Shown: in pieces, positions 15,528-23,833 of the stretch
How positions within the stretch are numbered: the stretch's first letter is position 1
Layout of the letters: each line of letters opens with the position of its first letter
Assembly (NCBI GenBank): GCA_017303475.1
Contig: JAFLBO010000005.1
Location: 1-64,000 of the forward strand
Direction of reading: 5' to 3'
Origin: Chitinophagales bacterium
Lineage (GTDB): Bacteria > Bacteroidota > Bacteroidia > Chitinophagales > Saprospiraceae
DNA: 64,000 bases
Notes under the pieces: generated by a model
Database searches by the model: none
Seen by the model: the letters and a program-made list of their open reading frames with translations, nothing else
What the model was told of the DNA's origin: nothing
Made by a program: the position numbers and the translations under genes

Positions 15528-17570
15528 ATGAAAAAACACACTACTACTTGCCTGTTCATACTGGCATTATGCCTCTCCTATGTGCCCGGCTCCCGTGCCT
15601 GCGGCTTCAATTGGGTAGGAGACTGCTCTTCCAGCGTTCACCTGCGTATCAATGGCACACTCGACAGCTTCAACATCGCAGCTTGTCCCAGCGGTTTCAA
15701 CTATGATGGTTTGTATCTCGGGCAATTACAAACCCTCTCACTGGCCAACGCAAAGGCCGTTACCTGGGAAAGTTGCCAAAACAATGTCACAGATGTCAGC
15801 CTGAAATACCGCCTTTATGAAGAGGGTGGGGTAGCGGGCAGTTTTTTGGACTACCTTCTGATAGAAGATTTCAATAAACTTGAAGGTCCTTACACCACCC
15901 GATACCGAAGCAAACCCGGGAATCTTGACCTCACAACCGGGCTGGTAGTTGGCAAAACCTATGTACTTGAAGTATACATGCTGGCCCTGGTGGATACCAT
16001 TGGTGATGATTTTGTGCCGGAAACACAACTCCTGAAAGACAACAATGGCCAGTTTTACCGCATCTCTTTTACATACGGGGGACAAGATGCACCACCTTTT
16101 GTGGCCATACCAACCATTGCCCAGGCGCCAAAATGCCACGGAAACACCAATGGCGCCATTCATATCAGCGTATGGGGTGACCAAACCAATTTGAGTTACC
16201 ATTGGTCCAACACGCCCGCTAATTTTTATGAACAGCTCAACCTGCCCGGCGGAACCTACACAGTAACAGTTACCGGCGCCAATCACGAGGAGATACTCAC
16301 CCTGGATTTGCCTGATCCTGAGATCATTACCATCACGCCTCAAAATATACTGGCTGTAGGATGTAACAACGTCCTGGGCGAGGCTACCCTGGAGGTAACT
16401 GGCGGGGTTGGCAGCTATACCTACAATTGGTCTCACGGCCAAACCACCCAACAAGCATTTTTTGCCGTTTCTGGCACTTTTTCAGTCACTGTACAAGATG
16501 CTAATGGCTGTACGGCCCAAAAAAACATACCAATAGAAAAAGCTGATCCTGGATTTTTATTGATTTTTTTGCCGGATGGCGCATACCTAACCTGCCAGTA
16601 TCCAATCTCCATCTTATGCGTTGCTGAGGTGCCAGGCGCCAGCTATAAGTGGTTTCACAATAATATTCCAACCTCAACCACCCATTGCGATACCATTAGT
16701 ACTGGCGGATCACACAAACTGACCATTAATTGGCAGGGATGTGTGGCTTCCCGCACTATGAGTTTTATCGATGAAAAAACCTATCCAACCGGCAAAATCC
16801 TGGGTGCAGTGACCATTCCGTGCCAGTTTGACTCTATTGCGGTGCTGCTCACCGCTCAAACCAATGTGTTTAACCCCTCTTTTTCCTGGGTGTATGAGGG
16901 GCAGGAAATTTCTACCACCAATACCTGCCCATTCGTCATTACGGAGTTGGAAACCGGGCCAAACGGTATGCCAACGCCTGTTCTGCCAGAGTTATTCATC
17001 ACCGATGTGCCTGGATGCACAGGAGAGGCTTCGAATGCAGTTACCTTGTCGCAGGGTGCTCCGCCTATCCTGTCAGCAACTATTACACAACCTGTTGGCA
17101 CAAATGGAGCCAACGGGGCTATTCAGGTACAGGCTATTGGTGGAACAGGGGCCTTTGATGTGCTTTGGAGCAATGGCGCTACTGATTTATCAATTAACGG
17201 CCTTACAGCTGGAGAATACTGCATTACTGTTACTGATGACCTGGGTTGCTCAGATTCCGAGTGCTACAATCTGGTGGGAGTATCAGCTACCGATGATCCG
17301 GAAGAGCCTGCTATTGTAATATACCCTAATCCAGTTGCAGGTGGCGCAATGCTGCAGATAAACCTTGAAGCGGGGATGGTGTCAGACATCCGTCAGATCC
17401 GTTTGTGGAATCAAGATGGTACAATTTTGAGGGAAATAGATCCCGCTTTAGTAACCGGGAATGGCAAACTTGAGTTGACTTTAAACGGCGTTTCCGGGAT
17501 TTACACCTTGGAAATTATGTTAAAAAAGTCGGTAGTTCGTAAAAAAATTGCCGTTTTAAGTGACAATTAA
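15528..17570 (+). CDS. Secreted T9SS cargo protein with SprB-like repeats
   Basis: 680 residues with a signal peptide (MKKHTTTCLFILALCLSY). The N-terminal 180 residues are a Cys-containing domain I do not recognise. At about 195-270 and 275-345 are repeats of the SprB type (CHGNTNGAIHISVWG ... LPGGTYTVTV; SYTYNWSHGQTTQ ... GTFSVTVQDANGC). A third lies near 525-575 (GANGAIQVQAIGGTGAFDVLWS). The end (IVIYPNPVAGGAMLQINLE onward) is a T9SS sorting domain. SprB repeats occur in gliding adhesins and other cell-surface proteins, so a surface adhesin is the likely role. No terminator separates it from the kinase gene. Confidence 0.82.
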   Translation: MKKHTTTCLFILALCLSYVPGSRACGFNWVGDCSSSVHLRINGTLDSFNIAACPSGFNYDGLYLGQLQTLSLANAKAVTWESCQNNVTDVSLKYRLYEEGGVAGSFLDYLLIEDFNKLEGPYTTRYRSKPGNLDLTTGLVVGKTYVLEVYMLALVDTIGDDFVPETQLLKDNNGQFYRISFTYGGQDAPPFVAIPTIAQAPKCHGNTNGAIHISVWGDQTNLSYHWSNTPANFYEQLNLPGGTYTVTVTGANHEEILTLDLPDPEIITITPQNILAVGCNNVLGEATLEVTGGVGSYTYNWSHGQTTQQAFFAVSGTFSVTVQDANGCTAQKNIPIEKADPGFLLIFLPDGAYLTCQYPISILCVAEVPGASYKWFHNNIPTSTTHCDTISTGGSHKLTINWQGCVASRTMSFIDEKTYPTGKILGAVTIPCQFDSIAVLLTAQTNVFNPSFSWVYEGQEISTTNTCPFVITELETGPNGMPTPVLPELFITDVPGCTGEASNAVTLSQGAPPILSATITQPVGTNGANGAIQVQAIGGTGAFDVLWSNGATDLSINGLTAGEYCITVTDDLGCSDSECYNLVGVSATDDPEEPAIVIYPNPVAGGAMLQINLEAGMVSDIRQIRLWNQDGTILREIDPALVTGNGKLELTLNGVSGIYTLEIMLKKSVVRKKIAVLSDN

Positions 17571-17644
17571 GCCGCTTTTACGTCGTTTAGAAAGTCTGCA
17601 AAGGAATAACGTTTCGTTAGTTTTCTAAGACGAAGGGTATTGTT

Positions 17645-17652
17645 TACCTTTG
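17645..17652 (+). promoter_or_regulatory. Promoter -7 element for the EGF-like lipoprotein gene
   Basis: TACCTTTG matches the Bacteroidota -7 consensus TAnnTTTG exactly. The -33 position holds TTT rather than TTG (17622-17624, 20 bases upstream). The start codon is 48 bases downstream. Confidence 0.55.
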
Positions 17653-17700
17653 CGGCGAACAATTTCAACCATTCCATTACCTTTCACAAACATTTAAAAC

Positions 17701-18201
17701 ATGAGCAAAAAACTCTTTTTTATCCCAACCTTCATTTTGGGCGCATTCTTGTTGTTCACTCCTTCTTGCGCTGATAACTGCAAAGATGTTGATTGTGGCA
17801 CCGGCGTTTGCGTAGACGGTACCTGCGAGTGCGGCGACGGCTTCGAAGGCACCAACTGCGAAACCGAATGGTCTGCAAAATTTGTTGGCTCTTTCCTGGG
17901 CGCTGACGTAGTAACTGCTTCTACTGCAGGTACTGACCTCGGTACTTACAACCTGACCAAACCAGCGGTAGTTACCCGCAAAAGCGAAGTTTCTATCTCT
18001 ATCTCCAACTTTGGCGGTTTTGATTCTTTCGTTGATGCTACACTGACTTCTTCTGACGAGATCTCAATCAACTACACTGATCCAGCTGGCCGTAAATTTG
18101 TAGGTACTGGCAAAATCAGCGGCAACGTGTTGAGCGGCAACTACGTAGTAACGTACTCTGACAACACCACCGACACCGCTACTTTCAGCTACACGAAATA
18201 A
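17701..18201 (+). CDS. Lipoprotein with one EGF-like module
   Basis: 166 residues. A signal peptide ends in the lipobox-like LFTPSC, which would anchor the protein to a membrane by a lipid on Cys24. A compact six-cysteine EGF-like module follows directly (CKDVDCGTGVCVDGTCEC, then GDGFEGTNCETEW). The remaining 110 residues are beta-rich with many Ser/Thr and no cysteine. No enzyme motif is seen; a binding or structural role at the surface is a guess. It has its own promoter and ends at a bidirectional terminator. Confidence 0.8.
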   Translation: MSKKLFFIPTFILGAFLLFTPSCADNCKDVDCGTGVCVDGTCECGDGFEGTNCETEWSAKFVGSFLGADVVTASTAGTDLGTYNLTKPAVVTRKSEVSISISNFGGFDSFVDATLTSSDEISINYTDPAGRKFVGTGKISGNVLSGNYVVTYSDNTTDTATFSYTK

Positions 18202-18223
18202 TTCGTTGTTGCCAAAAGTGCAT

Positions 18224-18264
18224 AAAAAAATTGCCTGCGGGAATTCCCGCAGGCAATTTTTTTT
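18224..18264. terminator. Bidirectional intrinsic terminator
   Basis: An 18-bp perfect stem (AAAAAAATTGCCTGCGGG at 18224-18241 with 18246-18263) and an AATT loop, with A and T tracts on either side. It serves both the plus-strand lipoprotein gene and the converging minus-strand gene at 18286. Confidence 0.92.
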
Positions 18265-18285
18265 ATAGTGGCTGTCTAAGGACAA

Positions 18286-18738
18286 TTATTTGCCGCCGCC
18301 TTGTTTAGCAGCACCACCGCGCTTTTTCTGCTGCTCAGGAGCTTGGGTCGGGCTTGCAGCGCCGCCACGTTCTTTTTGCTGCTCAGCATTGCCAGGTTGA
18401 ACTGCACCGCCACGATTTTTCTGTGGATCAGTTGGAGCTGGTTTGGTTGGCAGTGGATCTACTTTAGGACCTTTTGCAGTACCTTTTTTAGTGCCACCTT
18501 TAGCAGGAGCTGGAGCCGCAGCTTGTTCTGCTTTCCATGCTTCAAAACGTGTGGTAGCTTCAGTTTGAACGCGTGCATCACATTCAGCAGCTTTTTCGGA
18601 ACGCAGGGTTTCCAGCTTTGCTGTTACGGCAGCCGCGATTTCTTCTTTTTGTTGAGCAAGGGTTTTGCCGTCAAAAGCCGTCAGGCCAATGAAACCAGCA
18701 ACAGCCAGTGCGCCGGCGAAGAGCATTTTTTTATTCAT
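18286..18738 (-). CDS. Small secreted or membrane-anchored protein with QKxRGGA repeats
   Basis: 150 residues, no family recognised. The N-terminal hydrophobic helix (MLFAGALAVAGFIGLTAF) looks like a signal or anchor. Residues 28-75 form a charged helical segment with a single Cys in AAECDARVQTE, which resembles the neighbouring upstream protein (SAKCDAEFEGRV). The rest is low-complexity and rich in Lys, Pro and Gly, with three repeats QKNRGGA, QKERGGA and QKKRGGA. The two genes appear to be diverged paralogues in one operon (61-bp gap). Confidence 0.7.
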   Translation of the reverse strand: MNKKMLFAGALAVAGFIGLTAFDGKTLAQQKEEIAAAVTAKLETLRSEKAAECDARVQTEATTRFEAWKAEQAAAPAPAKGGTKKGTAKGPKVDPLPTKPAPTDPQKNRGGAVQPGNAEQQKERGGAASPTQAPEQQKKRGGAAKQGGGK

Positions 18739-18798
18739 TTTGTGGAATAATTTTCGTGAGTGGTTTGAATTGAATGGATCGGTTTCCCGGGTTTTACT

Positions 18799-19041
18799 TT
18801 ACTGGGCTGGAGCTGCAGCCTCAAGTTCTGCTTTGAGGCGGTCAACCTCAGCTGTTACGCGACCTTCGAATTCAGCATCGCACTTGGCAGACATTTCCTG
18901 CTCAACAGCAGCTTTACCGGCATCGAAACCTTTGGTGATTTCAGCCTGTACCTGCTCTTCAGTGAGCAACTTTTCGCCGCAAGAGGCCATGGAAAACATC
19001 AGGGCTGCGCCTGCAAGAATTCCTAAAACAGATTTTTTCAT
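18799..19041 (-). CDS. Small lipoprotein with charged helix
   Basis: 80 residues. The signal peptide ends in the lipobox FSMASC at about residue 21. The mature 60 residues are an acidic, probably coiled-coil helix (EEQVQAEITKGFDAGKAAVEQE ... VDRLKAELEAAAPAQ) with one Cys in SAKCDAEF. It has sequence likeness to the middle of the downstream protein 18286-18738. A possible function is a small envelope spacer of the Lpp kind, but that is only an analogy. Confidence 0.75.
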   Translation of the reverse strand: MKKSVLGILAGAALMFSMASCGEKLLTEEQVQAEITKGFDAGKAAVEQEMSAKCDAEFEGRVTAEVDRLKAELEAAAPAQ

Positions 19042-19080
19042 GTTTGAGAAAACTGATTTGAATGGTTAAATAATAATGTG

Positions 19081-19107
19081 CAAAGGTAGTGCTTGTGAAC
19101 GTTTCAA
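19081..19107 (-). promoter_or_regulatory. Bacteroidota-type promoter of the two small envelope genes
   Basis: On the minus strand TTG (19107-19105), a 16-base spacer and TACCTTTG (19088-19081). The -7 element is exact; the spacer is shorter than the usual 19. The start codon at 19041 follows 39 bases later. Confidence 0.55.
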
Positions 19108-19196
19108 GACTTTGAAAAAGACAGAAATTCCGTTCAGGAAAAATTGTCCTATAAACGAAACTTTCGCCCTAACATTGTTTTCGAAAATTCCCGCTT

Positions 19197-21260
19197 ATGA
19201 CGCACGAGTATGGCTTTAGTACACACATTTGGACACAAAAAATTTTCTTAAAGTTTTTCGTCCTGCTCCTGACCTTGGTTACTCCCCACCTGGCAGTAGC
19301 CCAAAACGACGATGAACTGCTGGAAAATTTCTTCCGCGACAACGAAGGCGCCTCTGAATCGGATGCACAGTTGTTCCTGGAAAACCTGGAACAATGGAAG
19401 GATAAACCCTTGAATCTCAATACGGTATCCAAGGAGGAGCTGTTGTCTACCTTACTGCTGAATGAAATTCAGGTGGAAAATTTCATCCTCTACCGCGATC
19501 GAATGGGCCCCTTTCTCAATGAATATGAATTACAGGCCATTCCTAACTGGGAACTCAGCGATATACGCCGCATTTTACCCTACGCCAAAATAAAATCCGG
19601 GCTCGATGCCCGCAACAGTCAATTGCAACGGGGCTTTTGGCAAGGCGACAATGAACTTTTTTTGCGCTGGGCCCAGCCAAGTCCTCCCAATTACGACCCT
19701 GAAGATGTGGAAGGACAGCCCAATGCCTGGGCTGTGCGCTACAGGCATAATTACGACAACCGACTCCGGTTCGGGTTTACTGCAGAAAATGATGCCGGTG
19801 AAGCCTTCTTCAACGGGAGTAATAAACATGGCTTCGATTTTTACAGCGCTCACCTTTTTGCCCAAAACATCAACCGCCGCATCAAAACCGTTGCTCTGGG
19901 CGATTATTCTGCACGTATGGGCCAAGGACTCTTGCTGCAAACGGGTTTTGCTCCCGGAAAATCAGCCGAAACAGTGTCGGTGGCCCGCGGTGGACGAAAA
20001 CTAAATGCCTATGGCGCTTTTGGAGAGGCTTTTTTCTTCCGCGGGGCTGCCACCACGCTGTCTTTTGGCAAACATCTGGATGTAACCATGCTCTATTCCC
20101 GTCGGCGCAGGGATGCCAATATTCTCAAACCGGATACCACCGACGGTGAATTTGCCGATCAATTATTCTCCTCTCTGCAAACCTCTGGCCTGCACCGCAC
20201 CAATGCCGAAATCGAAGACGAAAAGAAACTGGGCGAACAGGTAGGCGGACTTTCTGCAACCTGGACCGGAAAACATGGCCAAATTTCTGCCAATGCCCTG
20301 CATATACACTATGACCAAGCCTGGGACCCCGGGAATTTGGCATATAGAAGGTATGCGTTCCGGGGTAGAAACCTGACCGGTATGAGCCTGGACTACCAAT
20401 ATCGCTGGCGAAATCTGTTCATGTTCGGGGAAACAGCGCGCAGCGACAACGGTGGCATAGCCGCAGTGAATGGACTGTTGTTCTCCGCCGACCGGCATGT
20501 GACGCTCACAGCAGTACATCGCTCCCTGGGAAAAGCTTACCAATCTATCTACGGTAACCCATTTGCTGAAGTATCAGGCGCCTCCAATGAGCAAGGTCTG
20601 TATCTCGGCGCCGACATCCGGTGGGTGCGCCGGGTACAAATTAACCTGTATGCTGATGTTTGGCGACATCCGTGGCTCCGTTTTGGGGTAGATGCTCCTT
20701 CAAATGGAAGGGAGTTTTTAGCGCGAGTACTATGGACCAAGAGCAGAAATTTTTCTGTGTATGCCCTTTGGCAAACGGAAACCAAACAACGAAATGATGA
20801 GTTGTCACGGCCTTTTGGCCTGGTTGATGCCCAAAGAAACCGTTTCAGACTGCACGCCATTTATAAAATCATCAAGCCGGTGGAATTGCGCAGTCGAATA
20901 GAATGGACAACATACGGCATTGGAAATCAATCCAATTCGAGGGGATTTGTGGCTTATCAGGAAGCTGTGATAAAACCATTGAGTAGTCCGGCATCCTTGG
21001 CATTTAGGTATGCTGTATTTGATACGGAAGACTATGATTCCAGGGTGTACGCCTTTGAAAGTGATCTGTTTGCTGCTGTTTCTATACCTGCATTTGCTGG
21101 AAGAGGCACACGCTGGTACCTCAATGTGCATTATCGGGTAAATAAGTGGTTGAAGCTGGATGCGAGGTTGGAAGAAACCAATACGCTTCAGGCGGCAACA
21201 GACTCCGGAACAACAGGCAAAGAAAGAATCTGGAAACTACAGGCGAGAATAAAAATGTAG
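19197..21260 (+). CDS. Helix-hairpin-helix protein with large outer-membrane-like domain
   Basis: 687 residues. The N-terminal hydrophobic stretch ending LTLVTPHLAVAQ is a signal peptide. Residues about 45-125 contain ComEA-like helix-hairpin-helix repeats (LNLNTVSKEELLSTLLLNEIQ; MGPFLNEYELQAIPNW). The remaining 550 residues have repeated aromatic beta-strands (RYRHNYDNRLRFGF, RWYLNVHYRVNKWL) and end LQARIKM, which suggests a beta-barrel. Such proteins are common and uncharacterised in Bacteroidota. DNA binding by the HhH part is known for ComEA but unproven here. The gene ends nine bases from the converging NfuA-like gene. Confidence 0.8.
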   Translation: MTHEYGFSTHIWTQKIFLKFFVLLLTLVTPHLAVAQNDDELLENFFRDNEGASESDAQLFLENLEQWKDKPLNLNTVSKEELLSTLLLNEIQVENFILYRDRMGPFLNEYELQAIPNWELSDIRRILPYAKIKSGLDARNSQLQRGFWQGDNELFLRWAQPSPPNYDPEDVEGQPNAWAVRYRHNYDNRLRFGFTAENDAGEAFFNGSNKHGFDFYSAHLFAQNINRRIKTVALGDYSARMGQGLLLQTGFAPGKSAETVSVARGGRKLNAYGAFGEAFFFRGAATTLSFGKHLDVTMLYSRRRRDANILKPDTTDGEFADQLFSSLQTSGLHRTNAEIEDEKKLGEQVGGLSATWTGKHGQISANALHIHYDQAWDPGNLAYRRYAFRGRNLTGMSLDYQYRWRNLFMFGETARSDNGGIAAVNGLLFSADRHVTLTAVHRSLGKAYQSIYGNPFAEVSGASNEQGLYLGADIRWVRRVQINLYADVWRHPWLRFGVDAPSNGREFLARVLWTKSRNFSVYALWQTETKQRNDELSRPFGLVDAQRNRFRLHAIYKIIKPVELRSRIEWTTYGIGNQSNSRGFVAYQEAVIKPLSSPASLAFRYAVFDTEDYDSRVYAFESDLFAAVSIPAFAGRGTRWYLNVHYRVNKWLKLDARLEETNTLQAATDSGTTGKERIWKLQARIKM

Positions 21261-21269
21261 TAGCGCTTT

Positions 21270-21521
21270 TCAATTAACCGCTTCCACGCCAACGATTTCG
21301 GGAATTTTACTTTGAATGGCTTCCTGAATGCCCGCACGAAGGGTCATGCCCGACATAGAGCAGGATTGGCACATGCCCATCCAGCGGATTTTAACATGCA
21401 TGTCTTCTGTTACTTCTACTAATTCCACATCACCGCCGTCAATGCGCAGGTGCGGTCGAACTGTGTCCAAGGCAGCTTCAATTCGTTCGTTCAGGTTGTT
21501 TGATTCAGCTATAGCCGTCAT
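21270..21521 (-). CDS. NifU-like C-terminal domain protein (Fe-S cluster carrier)
   Basis: 83 residues, a stand-alone NifU C-terminal/NfuA-type domain. It has the conserved LRIDGGDVELVEV stretch and the cluster-binding CxxC (Cys51, Cys54 in MGMCQSCSMSG). These proteins carry [4Fe-4S] clusters to apo-enzymes in the cytoplasm. The length is normal for the single-domain type. There is no other Fe-S assembly gene nearby. Confidence 0.9.
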   Translation of the reverse strand: MTAIAESNNLNERIEAALDTVRPHLRIDGGDVELVEVTEDMHVKIRWMGMCQSCSMSGMTLRAGIQEAIQSKIPEIVGVEAVN

Positions 21522-21634
21522 TTGTATGATATTTGTGGCAAATGTAGCAAAACACAGCTATTTGCCGGACTTTTTGTAGTATAGGAAATAAACAAGCAGA
21601 TCGGCAAATAGTTGGAATAGGTGTATTTGCTAAC

Positions 21635-21677
21635 AAAACAAGAGCCAGCCCGGGTTACCGGACCGGCTCTTGTTTTT
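21635..21677 (-). terminator. Intrinsic terminator after the OmpA-family gene
   Basis: AAAACAAGAGCC (21635-21646) pairs with GGCTCTTGTTTT (21665-21676). Read on the minus strand it follows the stop of the gene at 21697 and has a T-rich end; read on the plus strand it also has a T run. Confidence 0.85.
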
Positions 21678-21696
21678 TGTAGCTACAGCGCAAAAC

Positions 21697-23760
21697 CTAG
21701 TTTTTGCTGCCGTCTGTTGGCTTTTTTTCGCGTTTTTCTACACGCTCAATAACAATGCTGGTAGGACCTGCCGTGATCTTGAATTCAGTACGGCGGTTGA
21801 GCTGGTGCTCCTCTTCGGTGCATTCCACACCATTAGCACATTTATTGAGCAGTTGTTTTTCACCATAACCTTTGGCTACAATACGATCAGCGCCAATGCC
21901 TTTTGCAACAATCCAGGCCACAGCGCTATTGGCACGACGTTGGGACAAATCTTCGTTGTAGGCATCGTTACCGCGCGCATCCGTGTGTGAAGAAAGCTCG
22001 ATCTTCATTTCCGGATACTTTTTCATCAGATCAACTACACTCTGCAGATCTGGTTCTGCGTCCGGACGGATATTGTCTTTATCGTAATCGTACAGGATGT
22101 TGTCCAGGCGGATAGGTTCGTTGATACGGAGGGTATCGTATTCTGGTTCCTTTTTCAGGAGACGCAGGGTGAGTTTCTTTTCAACAGTCGTGGATTTTTT
22201 AACACCGTTGGTATTGAAGGTCAGGGAGTCTGGTTTGTAACCTTCAGCATTGGCAACGATCAGATAGGTGCGGTCTGGCTGGAGCGTGAATGGGAATTCG
22301 TTGGAAGCCAGATTGGTTTTTTCATCAACCGGCATGGCTTTTTTCTCCGTGATATCCAGCATGGTTACCACAGCGCCTTTAAGCGGTGGATTTTCTTTCA
22401 AATTCTCTTTTTTGAGGCGCACACGGAAGGTTTTTGCCAACAATTCCACTTTGATACGCTCCAATTCCCACTGGTAAACATCGTCGCAGCAGGTTTTACT
22501 TTTCAGGTTGTTTGGACCCGGGCGATTGCTTTGCAGGAAGCCAGTGAAGCCGTCTGCTGAGCGGGAGTAGTGAAGGTCATCAACACTGGTGTTGATACCC
22601 ATTGGCAGAATTTTGGGCTCACTCCAAACGGAACCGTTCCACTGAGATTCGTATACATCATAACCGCCAATATTCGGGCGACCATTAGAGCTGAAGAACA
22701 ATTTGCCATCCTGGTAGAAAGGAGAAGCCTCATCGCCATCTGTGTTGATCACACCGCCCAGGTTAACAGGCAAACCAAACATGTTATCACCTTTTTTAGG
22801 TGCGTAGTAGATGTCGAAACCACCTTTGCCGCCTGGCATATTAGCTACGAAAAAGAGTACTTTTTCGCCGAAAAGTTCGCCTTCACAAGGGTGTTTGGCA
22901 ATGAAATCGCCGTTTACACCGGTTGCTTCATTGGCGCCAGCCCAGCCGTCAGAACCCTTCTGGGAAACAAAGATTTTGCTTGCGCCAATATCCTGGCCCT
23001 TTTCAGTTAGTTCAACCCGGGTAAAGTACATGGTTTTGCCGTCGGCAGAAACACTTACGTTACCCTGGTGCCAGCCTTCGCGGTTGATTTGTGTGCCCAG
23101 TGGTTCAGGCTCGCCATATTCAGAGCCTGACTTGGAGGTAGTGTAAACCTTGGAGTGCCAGTCGCCCTCTTTACCGTTCAACACAACCACCTCTTTGGAG
23201 CGGATGGAAGTAAAGTACAGTTCTCCTGCACTATAAGATGGGGAACCGTCTGTTTGTGGATTATTGGCTGTTTTACCGAGGTTGGAAACGATGATGTTCT
23301 CAGGTTGTTTCATTTTGCGGGCCAGTTCACAGCCTGCAATTTCAACTTTCGCCTTTTTCTTCAGGTTTTCATCAGCGCCATTTTCAATATACTGGTTGAA
23401 CATGTCGGTAGCTTCAGCATACTTACCATTGTATTTCATGCTGAGAGCCAGCCAGTATTTCAGTTCAGTGAACTCCAGCTTGCGGTCGCGGTTTACCAAA
23501 CGGGTAAATCCTTTTTCCGCTTTTTCATAATCACGAAGGTCAAAGTTCAGCTTGGCAACTTTGGCCTGGATTTGTTTGTCCTGCTTGTTTTCAGACAGGT
23601 ATTTTTCATAAAGTTCTGCAGCGGCGTACGGATTGCCGTCTGCTTCAGCTTCCTGAGCAGATTTGAGGTTGGCTTCCGGGGTGGAACGATTGAGCGGTTG
23701 AGCCTGAAGACCAACAGCCAAAAATGCGGCGCCTATGATGAGTGCAAATTGTTTTTTCAT
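21697..23760 (-). CDS. OmpA-family envelope protein with TPR and PD40 propeller (PorE-like)
   Basis: 687 residues from the ATG that opens the signal peptide (MKKQFALIIGAAFLAVGLQAQ); an upstream in-frame ATG adds 12 residues with no signal character. TPR-like helices cover about 30-150, WD40-like PD40 repeats about 165-430 (e.g. DEASPFYQDGKLFFSSNGRPNIGGYD), a carboxypeptidase-regulatory-like domain about 455-535, and an OmpA peptidoglycan-binding domain about 575-680 (IELSSHTDARGNDAYNEDLSQRRA). This order is that of PorE, a T9SS component that ties the outer-membrane machinery to peptidoglycan. A PorP/SprF gene lies just upstream on the same strand. Confidence 0.88.
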   Translation of the reverse strand: MKKQFALIIGAAFLAVGLQAQPLNRSTPEANLKSAQEAEADGNPYAAAELYEKYLSENKQDKQIQAKVAKLNFDLRDYEKAEKGFTRLVNRDRKLEFTELKYWLALSMKYNGKYAEATDMFNQYIENGADENLKKKAKVEIAGCELARKMKQPENIIVSNLGKTANNPQTDGSPSYSAGELYFTSIRSKEVVVLNGKEGDWHSKVYTTSKSGSEYGEPEPLGTQINREGWHQGNVSVSADGKTMYFTRVELTEKGQDIGASKIFVSQKGSDGWAGANEATGVNGDFIAKHPCEGELFGEKVLFFVANMPGGKGGFDIYYAPKKGDNMFGLPVNLGGVINTDGDEASPFYQDGKLFFSSNGRPNIGGYDVYESQWNGSVWSEPKILPMGINTSVDDLHYSRSADGFTGFLQSNRPGPNNLKSKTCCDDVYQWELERIKVELLAKTFRVRLKKENLKENPPLKGAVVTMLDITEKKAMPVDEKTNLASNEFPFTLQPDRTYLIVANAEGYKPDSLTFNTNGVKKSTTVEKKLTLRLLKKEPEYDTLRINEPIRLDNILYDYDKDNIRPDAEPDLQSVVDLMKKYPEMKIELSSHTDARGNDAYNEDLSQRRANSAVAWIVAKGIGADRIVAKGYGEKQLLNKCANGVECTEEEHQLNRRTEFKITAGPTSIVIERVEKREKKPTDGSKN

Positions 23761-23833
23761 TTTTATACCTGCGGCAATTTGCCGAATTGGTTTCAATTTT
23801 TGTGAATATCAATGAGTTAGCCGAATCGTGCCA

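Noticed and set aside
15738..16454. A 238-residue minus-strand ORF opposite the SprB-repeat gene
   Set aside because: The plus-strand protein has a signal peptide, repeat domains and sorting domain; the antisense product has none.
23155..23805. A 216-residue plus-strand ORF opposite the PorE-like gene
   Set aside because: Hydrophobic Phe/Val-rich translation of the reverse strand of a Lys/Glu-rich gene, a common artefact; no promoter or family.
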